A stretch of 17,084 nucleotides of DNA from Clostridia bacterium (GTDB lineage Bacteria > Bacillota_A > Clostridia > Oscillospirales > CAG-382), in contig JAFWWX010000161.1 of the NCBI GenBank assembly GCA_017517985.1, forward strand, positions 1-17,084. The letters are read 5' to 3'. Position numbers and translations under genes: made by a program. Below the pieces are notes generated by a model, which was given only the letters and a program-made list of their open reading frames with translations, was not told where the DNA came from and made no database searches. Positions 1 through 8,589 of this stretch are shown piece after piece; position 1 is the stretch's first letter, and every line of letters begins with the position of its first letter.

Positions 1-1
1 C

Positions 2-556
2 AAGAGTGGAAAGTTTGATGAAAACACAGAGCTTTACGAAGAAGTTCCCTCCGATGTAATTCCTTTTGAGCAGAGACCCTGGATGAAATGTTCAGAAATC
101 ACCGACAAGCTTATCGAAAAGTCAAAGGAAGGCAACTTTAGATTTATGAGATGTAACTTCCCCAACGGTGACATGGTTGGTCATACAGGTAACTATCAGG
201 CTACAATTATTTCTGTTGAAGCTCTTGACCTTTGTCTTGCAAGAATCCTTGCTGAAGTAGACAGAGTTGGCGGTGTTGCTCTTATCACAGCTGACCACGG
301 TAACGCAGATGAAATGTATGAGCTTGACAAGAAGACAAAAGAACCCAAGGCTGACAAGAACGGCGCATTTAAGGCTAAGACAAGCCACACACTCAACCCT
401 GTTCCCTGCATTATCTATGATAACAAGTTTGCTGATCTTTACGAAATCAAGGAAAGCGATAACTACGGACTTTCCAATGTTGCTGCAACACTTGTTAATC
501 TTATGGGATATGAAGCTCCCGAAATTTGGGATGAAAGTATGATTAAAGTTAAGTAA
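2..556 (+). CDS. gpmI: 2,3-bisphosphoglycerate-independent phosphoglycerate mutase, C-terminal part (5' end outside window)
   Basis: Glycolytic enzyme interconverting 3- and 2-phosphoglycerate in the cytoplasm with two bound Mn ions. The frame is open from the first bases of the window to a TAA at 554-556, giving about 184 residues of a family that is usually near 510 residues, so only the C-terminal third is present. Metal-binding motifs of the alkaline-phosphatase-like domain are visible: GDMVGHTGN (Asp and His), TADHGNADEM (Asp-His pair) and a later SHTLNPVP (His). The first ATG in the window (83) is an internal methionine, because homologous sequence continues upstream of it. The next gene, mtaB, begins 2 bases after the stop, so the two are probably co-transcribed. 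No sign of damage in the visible part. Confidence 0.95.
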   Translation, partial: KSGKFDENTELYEEVPSDVIPFEQRPWMKCSEITDKLIEKSKEGNFRFMRCNFPNGDMVGHTGNYQATIISVEALDLCLARILAEVDRVGGVALITADHGNADEMYELDKKTKEPKADKNGAFKAKTSHTLNPVPCIIYDNKFADLYEIKESDNYGLSNVAATLVNLMGYEAPEIWDESMIKVK

Positions 557-558
557 TT

Positions 559-1917
559 ATGGATTTAAACAATAAATTCAGTATAAACGGCGGACTCAGT
601 GCCGCCTTTTATACTTTAGGATGCAGAGTAAATCAATACGAAACTCAGGCAATGGAAGAACAATTCAGAAAAGCAGGATATGAAATAAAATCCTTTGATG
701 ATGAATGTGATGTGTATGTAATCAACACTTGCACAGTAACAGCTGAAAGCGACAGAAAATCAAGACAGATTATCAGAAGAACAGCACAGGTAAAAAAGCT
801 AACTTCTATTGTTGCTGTTTGCGGATGCTACTCTCAGGGGAAGCCTCAGGATATTGAAAAGATTGACGGCGTAGACATCATCATTGGAAACAGCGGAAAA
901 ACAGATATTTGTCGTCTTGCGACGGAATATCTTAAAGAAAAGAAAGAACAACTGCTTGTAACAAATATCTTTGATTCCACGGAATATGAAGAATCAAAAA
1001 TTATGTCTTCAGACAGAACAAGGGCATTTGTTAAAATTGTCGACGGTTGTGAAAACCACTGCACATACTGTATTATTCCGTCTGTCAGAGGAAAAATCCG
1101 TTCAAGAAAGAAAAAAAATATTATTGACGAAATAACTGCTCTTTCAAATGCAGGCTACAAAGAAGTAGTTCTTACGGGCATCGAAACTGCTGCATACGGC
1201 AGGGACTTTGAAAGCAAGGGCATATCTCCCCTTTCAGAGCTTATACAAGAGGTTTCAAAAATTTCCGGTATCGAAAGAATCCGTCTTGGTTCTATGGAAC
1301 CTACTGTATTTACTGAAGACTTTGTCAAAGAACTTTCCACAATAAAAAAGCTTATGCCTCATTTTCATCTTTCACTTCAGAGTGGCTCTGACACTGTGCT
1401 ACGTCTTATGAAAAGAAAATACAACACCTCACAATTTATAACAATAATTGACAGACTAAAAAAACATATTCCCGATGTTAAATTAACAACCGACATTATT
1501 GTTGGGTTCCCCGGCGAAACCGAGGAACTGTTTCTTGAAACAAAGGAATTTATAAAAAAATGCGGATTTTCTTTTATACACATATTCCCATACTCAAGAC
1601 GTGACGGCACTCCTGCTGCAACAATGAGTGGACAGCTTGACAAAGCAACAAAAAAGGAAAGAGTTTCCATTCTTGAAAAAACAATGGCAGAGATAAGAAC
1701 GGAAATACTGAAAAAATACCACGGCAAAACCGTTCCTGTACTTCTTGAAACACTTACAGGCAACATAATAGATGGATACACACCTGATTATATTAAAGTC
1801 AAGATTTCAATAAACGAAAACCACTCGGTAAAATCCGGTGAAATTGTCGAAGTAATAGTTAGTGGTCTTACAAAAGATGATGATGAGACATTATGCCTTT
1901 CTGGATATATAAACTAA
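559..1917 (+). CDS. mtaB: tRNA (N6-threonylcarbamoyladenosine(37)-C2)-methylthiotransferase MtaB
   Basis: Radical-SAM enzyme that adds a methylthio group to t6A37 in ANN-decoding tRNAs, giving ms2t6A. The 452-residue length is normal. The N-terminal MTTase domain carries the auxiliary cluster cysteines in TLGCRVNQYET (Cys22), NTCTV (Cys58) and CGCY (Cys90). The TLGCxVNQYE signature is the MtaB form rather than MiaB or RimO. The radical-SAM CxxxCxxC is at Cys164, Cys168 and Cys171 (CENHCTYC). A C-terminal TRAM-like region follows (about residues 385-450). The ATG at 559 has only a weak AAAG upstream and lies 2 bases after gpmI, which suggests translational coupling. The N-terminus is about ten residues longer than in many relatives, but no later ATG precedes the domain. 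A strong terminator follows at 1929. Confidence 0.93.
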   Translation: MDLNNKFSINGGLSAAFYTLGCRVNQYETQAMEEQFRKAGYEIKSFDDECDVYVINTCTVTAESDRKSRQIIRRTAQVKKLTSIVAVCGCYSQGKPQDIEKIDGVDIIIGNSGKTDICRLATEYLKEKKEQLLVTNIFDSTEYEESKIMSSDRTRAFVKIVDGCENHCTYCIIPSVRGKIRSRKKKNIIDEITALSNAGYKEVVLTGIETAAYGRDFESKGISPLSELIQEVSKISGIERIRLGSMEPTVFTEDFVKELSTIKKLMPHFHLSLQSGSDTVLRLMKRKYNTSQFITIIDRLKKHIPDVKLTTDIIVGFPGETEELFLETKEFIKKCGFSFIHIFPYSRRDGTPAATMSGQLDKATKKERVSILEKTMAEIRTEILKKYHGKTVPVLLETLTGNIIDGYTPDYIKVKISINENHSVKSGEIVEVIVSGLTKDDDETLCLSGYIN

Positions 1918-1928
1918 AAATAAAAATA

Positions 1929-1963
1929 TGCTCATTTACTTTTCGGTAAGTGAGCATTTTTTT
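1929..1963 (+). terminator. Rho-independent terminator of gpmI-mtaB, probably bidirectional
   Basis: An 11-bp stem, TGCTCATTTAC (1929-1939) with GTAAGTGAGCA (1946-1956, one G-T pair), has a 6-base loop and is followed by seven T. It begins 11 bases after the mtaB stop. On the other strand the stem is followed by a T-rich tract, so it may also stop transcription from spoIVB, which converges on this site. Confidence 0.9.
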
Positions 1964-1982
1964 GCTTTTTATTATCAGCAAC

Positions 1983-2001
1983 GGGCGGCTATTAGCCGCC
2001 C
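1983..2001. repeat. GC-rich palindromic unit between convergent genes
   Basis: GGGCGGCT (1983-1990), ATT, then AGCCGCCC (1994-2001) form a perfect 8-bp inverted repeat with a 3-base loop, followed by CTACA. It stands out in this AT-rich spacer. There is no T-tract on either side, so it is not a standard terminator. From memory, similar GGGCGGC-nnn-GCCGCCC-CTAC units are dispersed in gut Clostridia. That resemblance is recollection, not shown here. Confidence 0.6.
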
Positions 2002-2052
2002 CTACATCCTTAATAAACATTTGATTATTTATGGTAGAAACCTTTTTATCCA

Positions 2053-3219
2053 TCAGGCTGCAGCATCAAGCATATTCTCTATAAATATCCCATACCCACG
2101 CGTCGGATCGTTAACAAGAACATGTGTTACTGCACCAATAATTTTTCCATTCTGAATTATGGGACTGCCCGACATTCCTTGTATAATTCCGCCTGTTCTC
2201 TTTAAAAGCTCTTTGTCTTTCACACAGAAGATAAAGTTCTTGGTCTTAGAATCATTATGGAATATTTTTGTAAGCTCTATCTCATATTTATTTATTTTCT
2301 CATCACCAAGGGATGAATAGAGATACGCTGTGCCTTCCTTTATTTCACTGGCAGAAGCTATATCCATAGCTTTTTCCACGGCACAGTCCGGCTTTTCGTA
2401 ATAGGTTCCGAAAACACCCATTTCCGTATTTTTAATAAGCTCGCCACGTTTTATTACACCGAACTCACCTTTTATTTCACCAGGACATCCGTCTATTCCT
2501 CTTATTACATCATTTACATTTATATCAACTATATTTCCCTTCAGCATAGGCATAAGCATTCCGGTATCAACATCGCATATACCATGTCCAAGACCGCCGA
2601 AACTGCCGTTTTCAGCATTGTAATAGGTCACAGTACCAATGCCTGCTGTACTGTCTCTTATCCACAGACCTGTTTTATATTTTCCGTCAGACAGGGATTT
2701 TAACGGTACAAGAGAAGTACTCCCTTTTTCCTTTTCTCTTTCAAATTCAACGGCAAGTGTTTCCCCATTGCAATTTTCAACTATTCTTGCCACATCTTCT
2801 ACTGTATTAACTTCGCTGCCGTTTACGGATAATAATATATCTCCCACACGAAGACCTGATTTGAATGCAGGATTAAGAATTCCCTCTGTACTTTCTATAT
2901 CTGACATCCCCACTATCATAACGCCTTTTGTGAAAAATTTTACGCCAAAAACATCTCCGCCCGGAATAAGCTTAAGTTTTGGAATAACATTTACTTCTAT
3001 ACTTTTTAACGGTATTCCGAAAACCTTTGCAGTTCCGTCTGTTTTTACAATTTTTTCTGTTACATTTAAACTGCTTCCTGATACTTCAACACTGTCAACT
3101 ACCGATTTGCTTTCCGGTATACTGTAATCTGCGGCTCCCACGATTATTGCTGTAAAAAGCGCAACAGTTGTCAATATTGTCATCAACACAGAAGCTTTTT
3201 TATTTTTCTTTTTATTCAT
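2053..3219 (-). CDS. spoIVB: SpoIVB sporulation signalling serine peptidase
   Basis: In Bacillus the SpoIVB peptidase is secreted from the forespore into the space between forespore and mother cell, where it cleaves SpoIVFA and so triggers pro-sigma-K processing. This 388-residue protein has a Lys-rich N-terminus and one hydrophobic segment (about residues 10-30) that acts as signal or anchor. A PDZ domain follows (about 95-165, with GLRVGDILLSVNG), then the S55 peptidase domain. The catalytic His is in GGLGHGI (His212) and the Ser in GMSGSPI (Ser350), followed by GAVTHVLVNDPTRGYGIFIE, the family's C-terminal signature. GGTGG lies about 8 bases upstream of the ATG and AGGAA further out. The gene stands alone between two terminators and probably has a sporulation promoter. 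The identification is secure. The role in sigma-K activation is transferred from Bacillus, and not all Clostridia use it that way. Confidence 0.95.
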   Translation of the reverse strand: MNKKKNKKASVLMTILTTVALFTAIIVGAADYSIPESKSVVDSVEVSGSSLNVTEKIVKTDGTAKVFGIPLKSIEVNVIPKLKLIPGGDVFGVKFFTKGVMIVGMSDIESTEGILNPAFKSGLRVGDILLSVNGSEVNTVEDVARIVENCNGETLAVEFEREKEKGSTSLVPLKSLSDGKYKTGLWIRDSTAGIGTVTYYNAENGSFGGLGHGICDVDTGMLMPMLKGNIVDINVNDVIRGIDGCPGEIKGEFGVIKRGELIKNTEMGVFGTYYEKPDCAVEKAMDIASASEIKEGTAYLYSSLGDEKINKYEIELTKIFHNDSKTKNFIFCVKDKELLKRTGGIIQGMSGSPIIQNGKIIGAVTHVLVNDPTRGYGIFIENMLDAAA

Positions 3220-3266
3220 CGTATCCCACCATTTCCTTTTTGCTGTACCTTTCTCGATACTTTATT

Positions 3267-3295
3267 TACTATGTACTTTTGCTATTTTTTTATGT
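3267..3295 (-). promoter_or_regulatory. Candidate sigma-G/sigma-F type promoter of spoIVB
   Basis: On the minus strand ACATA (3291-3295) is followed after 17 bases by CATAGTA (3267-3273), about 47 bases before the spoIVB start. This is near, but not equal to, the forespore sigma-G pattern (GHATR, then CATnnTA). In Bacillus spoIVB is under forespore sigma factors. The AT-rich background makes chance matches likely, so this is only a candidate. Confidence 0.3.
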
Positions 3296-3421
3296 GTTGA
3301 AAAAATATAAATTAGTGGGAAGATTTTCGTTTTTATTATTTCTTTTTTTATAACTGATATTCAGAAACTTTAATTATATTTGTATTTGTATAAAAATTAA
3401 TAATGCAGTTAAAATAAAAAA

Positions 3422-3460
3422 CAAAAAAATCCTCCCAAAGATTTCTATCTCCGGGAGAAT
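3422..3460 (-). terminator. Strong terminator of the murB-whiA-dnaE-lipoprotein operon
   Basis: On the minus strand ATTCTCCC pairs with GGGAGGAT, and inside it GGAGAT pairs with ATCTTT, with loop AGAA. This makes a 14-bp stem with three G-T pairs (3429-3460), followed by seven T. It starts 18 bases after the stop of the lipoprotein gene and separates that operon from spoIVB. The rest of the 3220-3478 gap is AT-rich, with no gene I can support. Confidence 0.92.
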
Positions 3461-3478
3461 TTACTTATCTTTTACTCT

Positions 3479-4030
3479 TTACGGATTACACACTTTGCAG
3501 GGTTTATACCCTTGAGCAATGAGTTTTGCTCTGTCAGTGCCTGTTCCTTTGTTTTTAGTTTTTATTTGAGACGCAGAGCTACAGTGCTGATAATGGAATT
3601 TTTTGGTGTTTTTATTCAGCACATATGTCACTGTTTTATTATCTATTACTGAAATATCTCCATCATCATATGAAGAATCACCATACGATTCAGATTTTGC
3701 CACATCTGTTACTGCTATAACCGGACTTTCATCACCTGACGACTTTGCCGGTTCTTCCAAAGGCTTTACTTCTTCCTCAGGCTCAATTAAATTATTGGAT
3801 TTTCCAGTGTTATCAGACTGTACTATATCATCCGATTCCTTTTCTGATTTTTCTGTATTGTTATCAAAAATTGCGGAAAGGTCGTTTTTATCAGCGGATA
3901 ACTTTTCCAACTCTTCTGCGTATGATATGCCGGTACTAATATCAGCGTCATTACATCCTGCAAATTGACACATAAGAATTGACATTAACACGCAAGCAGT
4001 ATACTTTACAATTTTATTATTTTTAAACAC
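3479..4030 (-). CDS. Predicted lipoprotein with a C-terminal Cys/His (Ada-like) metal-binding motif
   Basis: A 183-residue protein of unknown function. The start is GTG. Its G is the last base of the dnaE TAG stop, so the genes overlap by one base (TAGTG), with AGGAAGGA just upstream, and translation is probably coupled. The N-terminus has a short basic stretch, a hydrophobic core and the lipobox-like FAGC, with Cys26 as the lipidation site. An acidic, low-complexity linker (about 30-125) follows. The C-terminal 50 residues (YVLNKNTKKFHYQHC ... GYKPCKVCNP) carry His146, His149, Cys150, Cys178 and Cys181. This motif resembles the small Cys-rich tail found on various exported Clostridial proteins, such as some ComEC-type metallohydrolases and nucleases. 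I infer zinc binding on the outer face of the membrane. No enzyme activity is evident. Confidence 0.8.
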   Translation of the reverse strand: MFKNNKIVKYTACVLMSILMCQFAGCNDADISTGISYAEELEKLSADKNDLSAIFDNNTEKSEKESDDIVQSDNTGKSNNLIEPEEEVKPLEEPAKSSGDESPVIAVTDVAKSESYGDSSYDDGDISVIDNKTVTYVLNKNTKKFHYQHCSSASQIKTKNKGTGTDRAKLIAQGYKPCKVCNP

Positions 4031-7000
4031 TATTTTTCCTTCCTCTTTACAACAACATTGTTATCGCCAAGATATCTTTTCAGCATATAAACTAATGTAT
4101 CATTAAGATTTACAGTTTTATTAAGCTTTATAAGCTTTCCGTTATTTTCAAAAAGAATATACACCTGCGTATTGCCGTAATCAAATATTTCACAAAGGTT
4201 AATACACTTGTTGAAAATATCATCCGTATCATTCTTAACCTTAAGGTACAACGAAAACTCCGGTGATTCTCCGGACGTAAAAGACGATTTATGCAAAGGC
4301 TTATACACAGTCGTTTCCTTTATGTCCGAGGTGCCTTTTTTATCTATATTTGCATATCCTGTGTTCTTAATTTCAGACACCTGTGAAGTGCCGTTTTTAT
4401 ATGCCGGATAAACATTTTCAACTATCAGCTTTGCCTCATCAAGACCACTACCCTCTGTCTGGTCTCTTGACTCCTTGACGGTAATTCTTCCTGCGAATGC
4501 GGCAATTTTTCCATTATATATTTCAGAAGAATACATTTCAAGAACCTTCGGAAAAACAATAATTTCCATTGTTCCGGTAATATCATCAAGGTCTGCAAAC
4601 ACCATCCTTGAATTGTTTTTTGTCTGCTTTGCCTTGCAGTTTTTTAGCATGCCGACAAGCAGTACCTTCTGACCGTCAGAGAAGTTTCCGGTTCCCTCAT
4701 CGCCAAAAGCCGAATTAATACTTTCTATTGTCGCTGCACCTGACTTTTCTGAGTACTCACTGTATTCAAGAAGCGGATGACCTGAAAAATAGATTCCGGC
4801 AACCTCTTTTTCCATTATAAGTTTGTCTATAAATGAAATTTCTTCTATATCGGGGTACTCGATAACAAGTCTTTTAGGTGCCTCATCATCTGAAAGCTGT
4901 GAAAACAGGTCTATCTGACCTTTAATATCACCGCTTCTTGACTTTGCAAGACTTTTAATTGCAGTTGAATATACGCTTAAAAGCTGACTTCTTTTTTTTC
5001 CAAAACAATCAAAGGCTCCGCTTTTTATAAGATTTTCAACTACTTTTTCATAAACATCAAAATCCGCTGTTCTTGACAGAAAATCTTCAAAGCTTCTATA
5101 TTCACCGTTAAGTTTTCTCTCATCAATTATTTTAAGAAGTACATTTTTTCCGATATTCTTTATTGCAAGAAGTCCAAAACGGATATTGTTGTCCTCAACC
5201 GTGAAATCAATTCCGCTTTTATTTATACAGGGAGGCAGTACACAAATTCCCTGTTTATTAATTTCAGATATATATCCCGCAACCTTTGATTCATTATCAA
5301 GAACACTTGTTATAAGGGCAGACATATACTCCCTTGGATAGTGACATTTAAGGTAAGCTGTTCTGTAAGCAATAACAGAGTATGCGCAGGCGTGGGACTT
5401 ATTGAAAGCATACTTTGCAAATTCTGCCATTTCATCATATATTTTCAAAGCATCCGCTTCGCTTACTCCTCTTGTAATAGCCCCCTCACATTCAACACTT
5501 CCGTCTTCCCTTTTTTTGCCGTAAAGGAAATATTCTTTTTCCTTCTCCATTTCCTTTACTTTTTTCTTGCTCATATATCGTCTGACAACATCAGCTCTTC
5601 CATAAGAATATCCTGCAAGCACACGGAATATTTGCATTACCTGCTCCTGATATACAACACAGCCATTCGTTACATCAAGAATACTGCGAAGTCTTTCGTC
5701 GATATATTTTATACCGGAAGGATTCTTTCTGTTTGCGATATATTTCGGGATTGAATCCATAGGTCCGGGACGATAAAGGGATATTGCAGCTGTTATATCT
5801 TCTATGCTCTTGGGTTCAAGTCTCATTATAAGACTTCTCATACCTGCAGACTCAAGCTGGAAAACGCCATCTGTGCCTCCGCTTGTAAGCATTCTGTAGG
5901 TTTCCTCATCGTTAAGGGAAACAGTTTCAATGTCAAAATCCGGAAAAGTCTCGCGTATACGTTCCTGCGCATTATGAATAATTGTTAGATTACGAAGCCC
6001 CAAAAAATCCATTTTCAGAAGTCCAAGGTCTGCAATTTCATTCATATTATACTGTGTTACAACAACACCGCCATTCAGGGAAAGTGGAACATACTCATCC
6101 ACCGCCTTGTCTGAAATTACAACCGCTGCTGCGTGAGTGGAGGAATTTCTCGGCATACCCTCGAGTTTCCTTGCTACGTCAATAAGGTTTCGGATTTTCA
6201 GGTCTTCCTTATATAGCTTTGAAAGCTCAGCAACCTGAGAGAGCGCTTTATCTATTGTTATATTAAGCTCGCGGGGAATTAGCTTTGCAACCATATCCGC
6301 ATCAGCATAAGGAATATCAAGGGCTCTTGCGGTATCCCTTATCGCTGCTCTTGCCGCCATTGTACCGAAGGTAATAATCTGGGTTACTCTGTCACGACCG
6401 TATCTTTCGGAAACATAGTCTATAACCTCTGTTCGTCTTTCATAGCAAAAGTCAACATCAAAGTCAGGCATACTTACTCTTTCGGGGTTAAGAAAACGCT
6501 CAAAGAGCAGGTTATACTTTATCGGGTCAACATCGGTAATGCCAAGGCAGTATGCCGCAAGGCTTCCTGCGCCTGAGCCTCTTCCCGGACCTACAGGTAT
6601 ATCCTTTGACTTTGCAAAGCTTACATAATCTGCGACAATCAGAAAGTACTCCACAAAGCCCATACGGACAATGACATCAATTTCGTGTTCAAGTCGTTCG
6701 TTATATTCACTTATATCAATACTTTCGCCAAGCTTTTCAGCGGCTTTTACTCTTCTTTCAAGCCCCTCATAACAGCCTTTTATAAAGTAATCGTGGGCTG
6801 TCGATCCGTCATCCGGTATAAATTCAGGAAGAAACATTTTTCCGAACTGAAAGTCAAAATTACACATCTGTGCAATTTTTACCGTATTCTCAAGAGCTTC
6901 CGGGACATCCGGAAATAGCTCCAACATTTCGTCATAGGATTTTATATAAAATTCGTCTGTTTCAAATTCAAGAGAATTGTTTGTCTGGATAGAGGTTAGA

Positions 7001-7659
7001 ACACTATGCGTTTTTGAGTCCTCTTTTGTAAGGTAATGGGCATCGTTTGTTGCAACAAGAGGTATACCTGTTTCCGCAGACATTCGCCTCAACGCAAGAT
7101 AAACCTTCTTCTCATCATCGATACCGTGATTCTGAATTTCCAGATAGAAATTGCCCTTACCGAATATATTTTCAAAAAGCAGTGCGTGTTCCCTTGCTCC
7201 CTCGTAGTCATCATTAAGAATTTTCTGAGGTATACATCCACCAAGGCAGGCGGATAATGCAACAAGTCCCTCGCTATGCTCACGAAGAAGCTCTATATCC
7301 GCCCTCGGTTTTGTATAAAATCCTTCGGTAAATGCCTTTGATACTATCTTAATAAGGTTTTTATATCCGGTTTCGTTTTTGCATAACAGAACAAGATGAT
7401 GGTAAGCAGAGCTGTCTACTCTGAATTTGTCAAATCTGCTCTGCGGAGCTACATATATCTCGCATCCAATTATTGGCTTTATGCCGGCAGAAGAAAGTTC
7501 TCTATAAAACTGAACACAACCATACATAACGCCATGGTCTGTTATGGCACATGCCGTCTGTCCAAGTTCGGAAAGTCTTGAAGGAATGTCCTTGATTCTG
7601 CACGCCCCATCAAGAAGACTGTATTCGGTATGTAAATGAAGCTGTACAAATCCTGACAC
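4030..7659 (-). CDS. dnaE: DNA polymerase III subunit alpha, DnaE type
   Basis: C-family replicative DNA polymerase. At 1209 residues it has full family length. It has an N-terminal PHP domain (about 1-210, LHLHTEYSLLDG and ITDHGVMYG) and a polymerase core with GPGRGSGAGS (358-367) followed by the catalytic triad in MPDFDVDF (Asp399, Asp401, Asp403). A tandem helix-hairpin-helix region (about 790-860) and a C-terminal OB-fold (about 1000-1070) follow. The order PHP first, without an inserted proofreading exonuclease, marks it as DnaE and not PolC, so a PolC elsewhere in the genome would be expected in a Firmicute. The start is GTG at 7659 with CGGAGG 7 bases upstream, 15 bases after the whiA stop. 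The last base of its TAG stop is the first base of the following GTG start. Confidence 0.97.
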   Translation of the reverse strand: MSGFVQLHLHTEYSLLDGACRIKDIPSRLSELGQTACAITDHGVMYGCVQFYRELSSAGIKPIIGCEIYVAPQSRFDKFRVDSSAYHHLVLLCKNETGYKNLIKIVSKAFTEGFYTKPRADIELLREHSEGLVALSACLGGCIPQKILNDDYEGAREHALLFENIFGKGNFYLEIQNHGIDDEKKVYLALRRMSAETGIPLVATNDAHYLTKEDSKTHSVLTSIQTNNSLEFETDEFYIKSYDEMLELFPDVPEALENTVKIAQMCNFDFQFGKMFLPEFIPDDGSTAHDYFIKGCYEGLERRVKAAEKLGESIDISEYNERLEHEIDVIVRMGFVEYFLIVADYVSFAKSKDIPVGPGRGSGAGSLAAYCLGITDVDPIKYNLLFERFLNPERVSMPDFDVDFCYERRTEVIDYVSERYGRDRVTQIITFGTMAARAAIRDTARALDIPYADADMVAKLIPRELNITIDKALSQVAELSKLYKEDLKIRNLIDVARKLEGMPRNSSTHAAAVVISDKAVDEYVPLSLNGGVVVTQYNMNEIADLGLLKMDFLGLRNLTIIHNAQERIRETFPDFDIETVSLNDEETYRMLTSGGTDGVFQLESAGMRSLIMRLEPKSIEDITAAISLYRPGPMDSIPKYIANRKNPSGIKYIDERLRSILDVTNGCVVYQEQVMQIFRVLAGYSYGRADVVRRYMSKKKVKEMEKEKEYFLYGKKREDGSVECEGAITRGVSEADALKIYDEMAEFAKYAFNKSHACAYSVIAYRTAYLKCHYPREYMSALITSVLDNESKVAGYISEINKQGICVLPPCINKSGIDFTVEDNNIRFGLLAIKNIGKNVLLKIIDERKLNGEYRSFEDFLSRTADFDVYEKVVENLIKSGAFDCFGKKRSQLLSVYSTAIKSLAKSRSGDIKGQIDLFSQLSDDEAPKRLVIEYPDIEEISFIDKLIMEKEVAGIYFSGHPLLEYSEYSEKSGAATIESINSAFGDEGTGNFSDGQKVLLVGMLKNCKAKQTKNNSRMVFADLDDITGTMEIIVFPKVLEMYSSEIYNGKIAAFAGRITVKESRDQTEGSGLDEAKLIVENVYPAYKNGTSQVSEIKNTGYANIDKKGTSDIKETTVYKPLHKSSFTSGESPEFSLYLKVKNDTDDIFNKCINLCEIFDYGNTQVYILFENNGKLIKLNKTVNLNDTLVYMLKRYLGDNNVVVKRKEK

Positions 7660-7674
7660 TTTAATTCCTCCGTT

Positions 7675-8586
7675 TTATTTGTTGCTTTTATATTTTTTCC
7701 ACATATCACATATTTTTTTCAATCTGTGGTTAACACAAGACTTTGTAACAGGTGGACTATGAAGCAACGCGAGCTCTCCAAGTGACACATCGTCATTTTC
7801 AAGTCTTATATTGGCTGTTTCCTGAAGCTCTGCATTTAGCAGTGAGAATTTGTCCTCGTCAACAAGTCCTTTTATTGCCTCTATATGCTTTTGTGCTGAT
7901 GATACTGTTCTTTTTATATTTGCAGCCTCACAGTTCACAACACGATTACAGTTATTTCTTATATCCTTTTCGATTATAAGGTTTGTCATTTCAAAGGAAC
8001 AGTTCACAGCGCCTATAAAAGCTATAATATCAACTATTGCCTGACTATCCTTGAAATATATTATATAATGAGAATTTCTCTTTGTATATTTTGCGTTATA
8101 TCCGCAGATTTTTAAAATGCGCAACAATTCCCTTGAAAGATTAAATCTTGACACGACAAATTCAAGATGATAACCGCTTTCCGGTGGAATGGCACTGGCA
8201 CAGGAAAGAAACGCGCCTCTTATAAATGCGGCTTTACAGGAATCACACATAAAATTTTCAAGAAGAATTTTATACGTTATTCCGTCTGCATATTTAAGGT
8301 CATTAAAAATTACATTTGTGCTGTCTTTGTCGGAAATCATTATACGATACTCGGTACGTTCCCCGGCGCTCACTGTATACTGTTCTGTATTACAGTCAGG
8401 ATAAAACTCTTTCAAAAGTTTATATACCTTGTCTGTTGTTTCGGCACTTTCTGAAGTGAATTGAATTTTTTCTTCTTCAAAGCGGGTTGAAAAAAGAAGT
8501 AATCCGTAAAGCAGAGACCTTCTGCAACACTTCTTATCACCCCTAACTCTCAGAACCTCACTTTTTATTGTTTGGGTAAAAGTCAT
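7675..8586 (-). CDS. whiA: DNA-binding protein WhiA
   Basis: A conserved Gram-positive DNA-binding protein, linked to sporulation septation in Streptomyces and to division and chromosome segregation in Bacillus. The 303 residues match the family. The N-terminal region begins MTFTQTIKSEVLRV and is followed by CCRRSLLYGLLLF. The central part is the degenerate LAGLIDADG-like fold (about 20-200, with FIRGAFLSCASA). The C-terminal helix-turn-helix (about 225-300) contains VSLGELALLHSPPVTKSCVNHRLKKI. The ATG lies 3 bases after the murB stop and its GAGG site lies inside the end of murB, so translation is coupled. In many Clostridia rapZ and yvcK precede whiA, but here murB does. Confidence 0.95.
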   Translation of the reverse strand: MTFTQTIKSEVLRVRGDKKCCRRSLLYGLLLFSTRFEEEKIQFTSESAETTDKVYKLLKEFYPDCNTEQYTVSAGERTEYRIMISDKDSTNVIFNDLKYADGITYKILLENFMCDSCKAAFIRGAFLSCASAIPPESGYHLEFVVSRFNLSRELLRILKICGYNAKYTKRNSHYIIYFKDSQAIVDIIAFIGAVNCSFEMTNLIIEKDIRNNCNRVVNCEAANIKRTVSSAQKHIEAIKGLVDEDKFSLLNAELQETANIRLENDDVSLGELALLHSPPVTKSCVNHRLKKICDMWKKYKSNK

Positions 8587-8589
8587 TTT

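Noticed and set aside
2639..3127. Rightward open frame of 162 codons opposite spoIVB
   Set aside because: The minus-strand frame is clearly spoIVB. The antisense frame is low-complexity and has no start signals.
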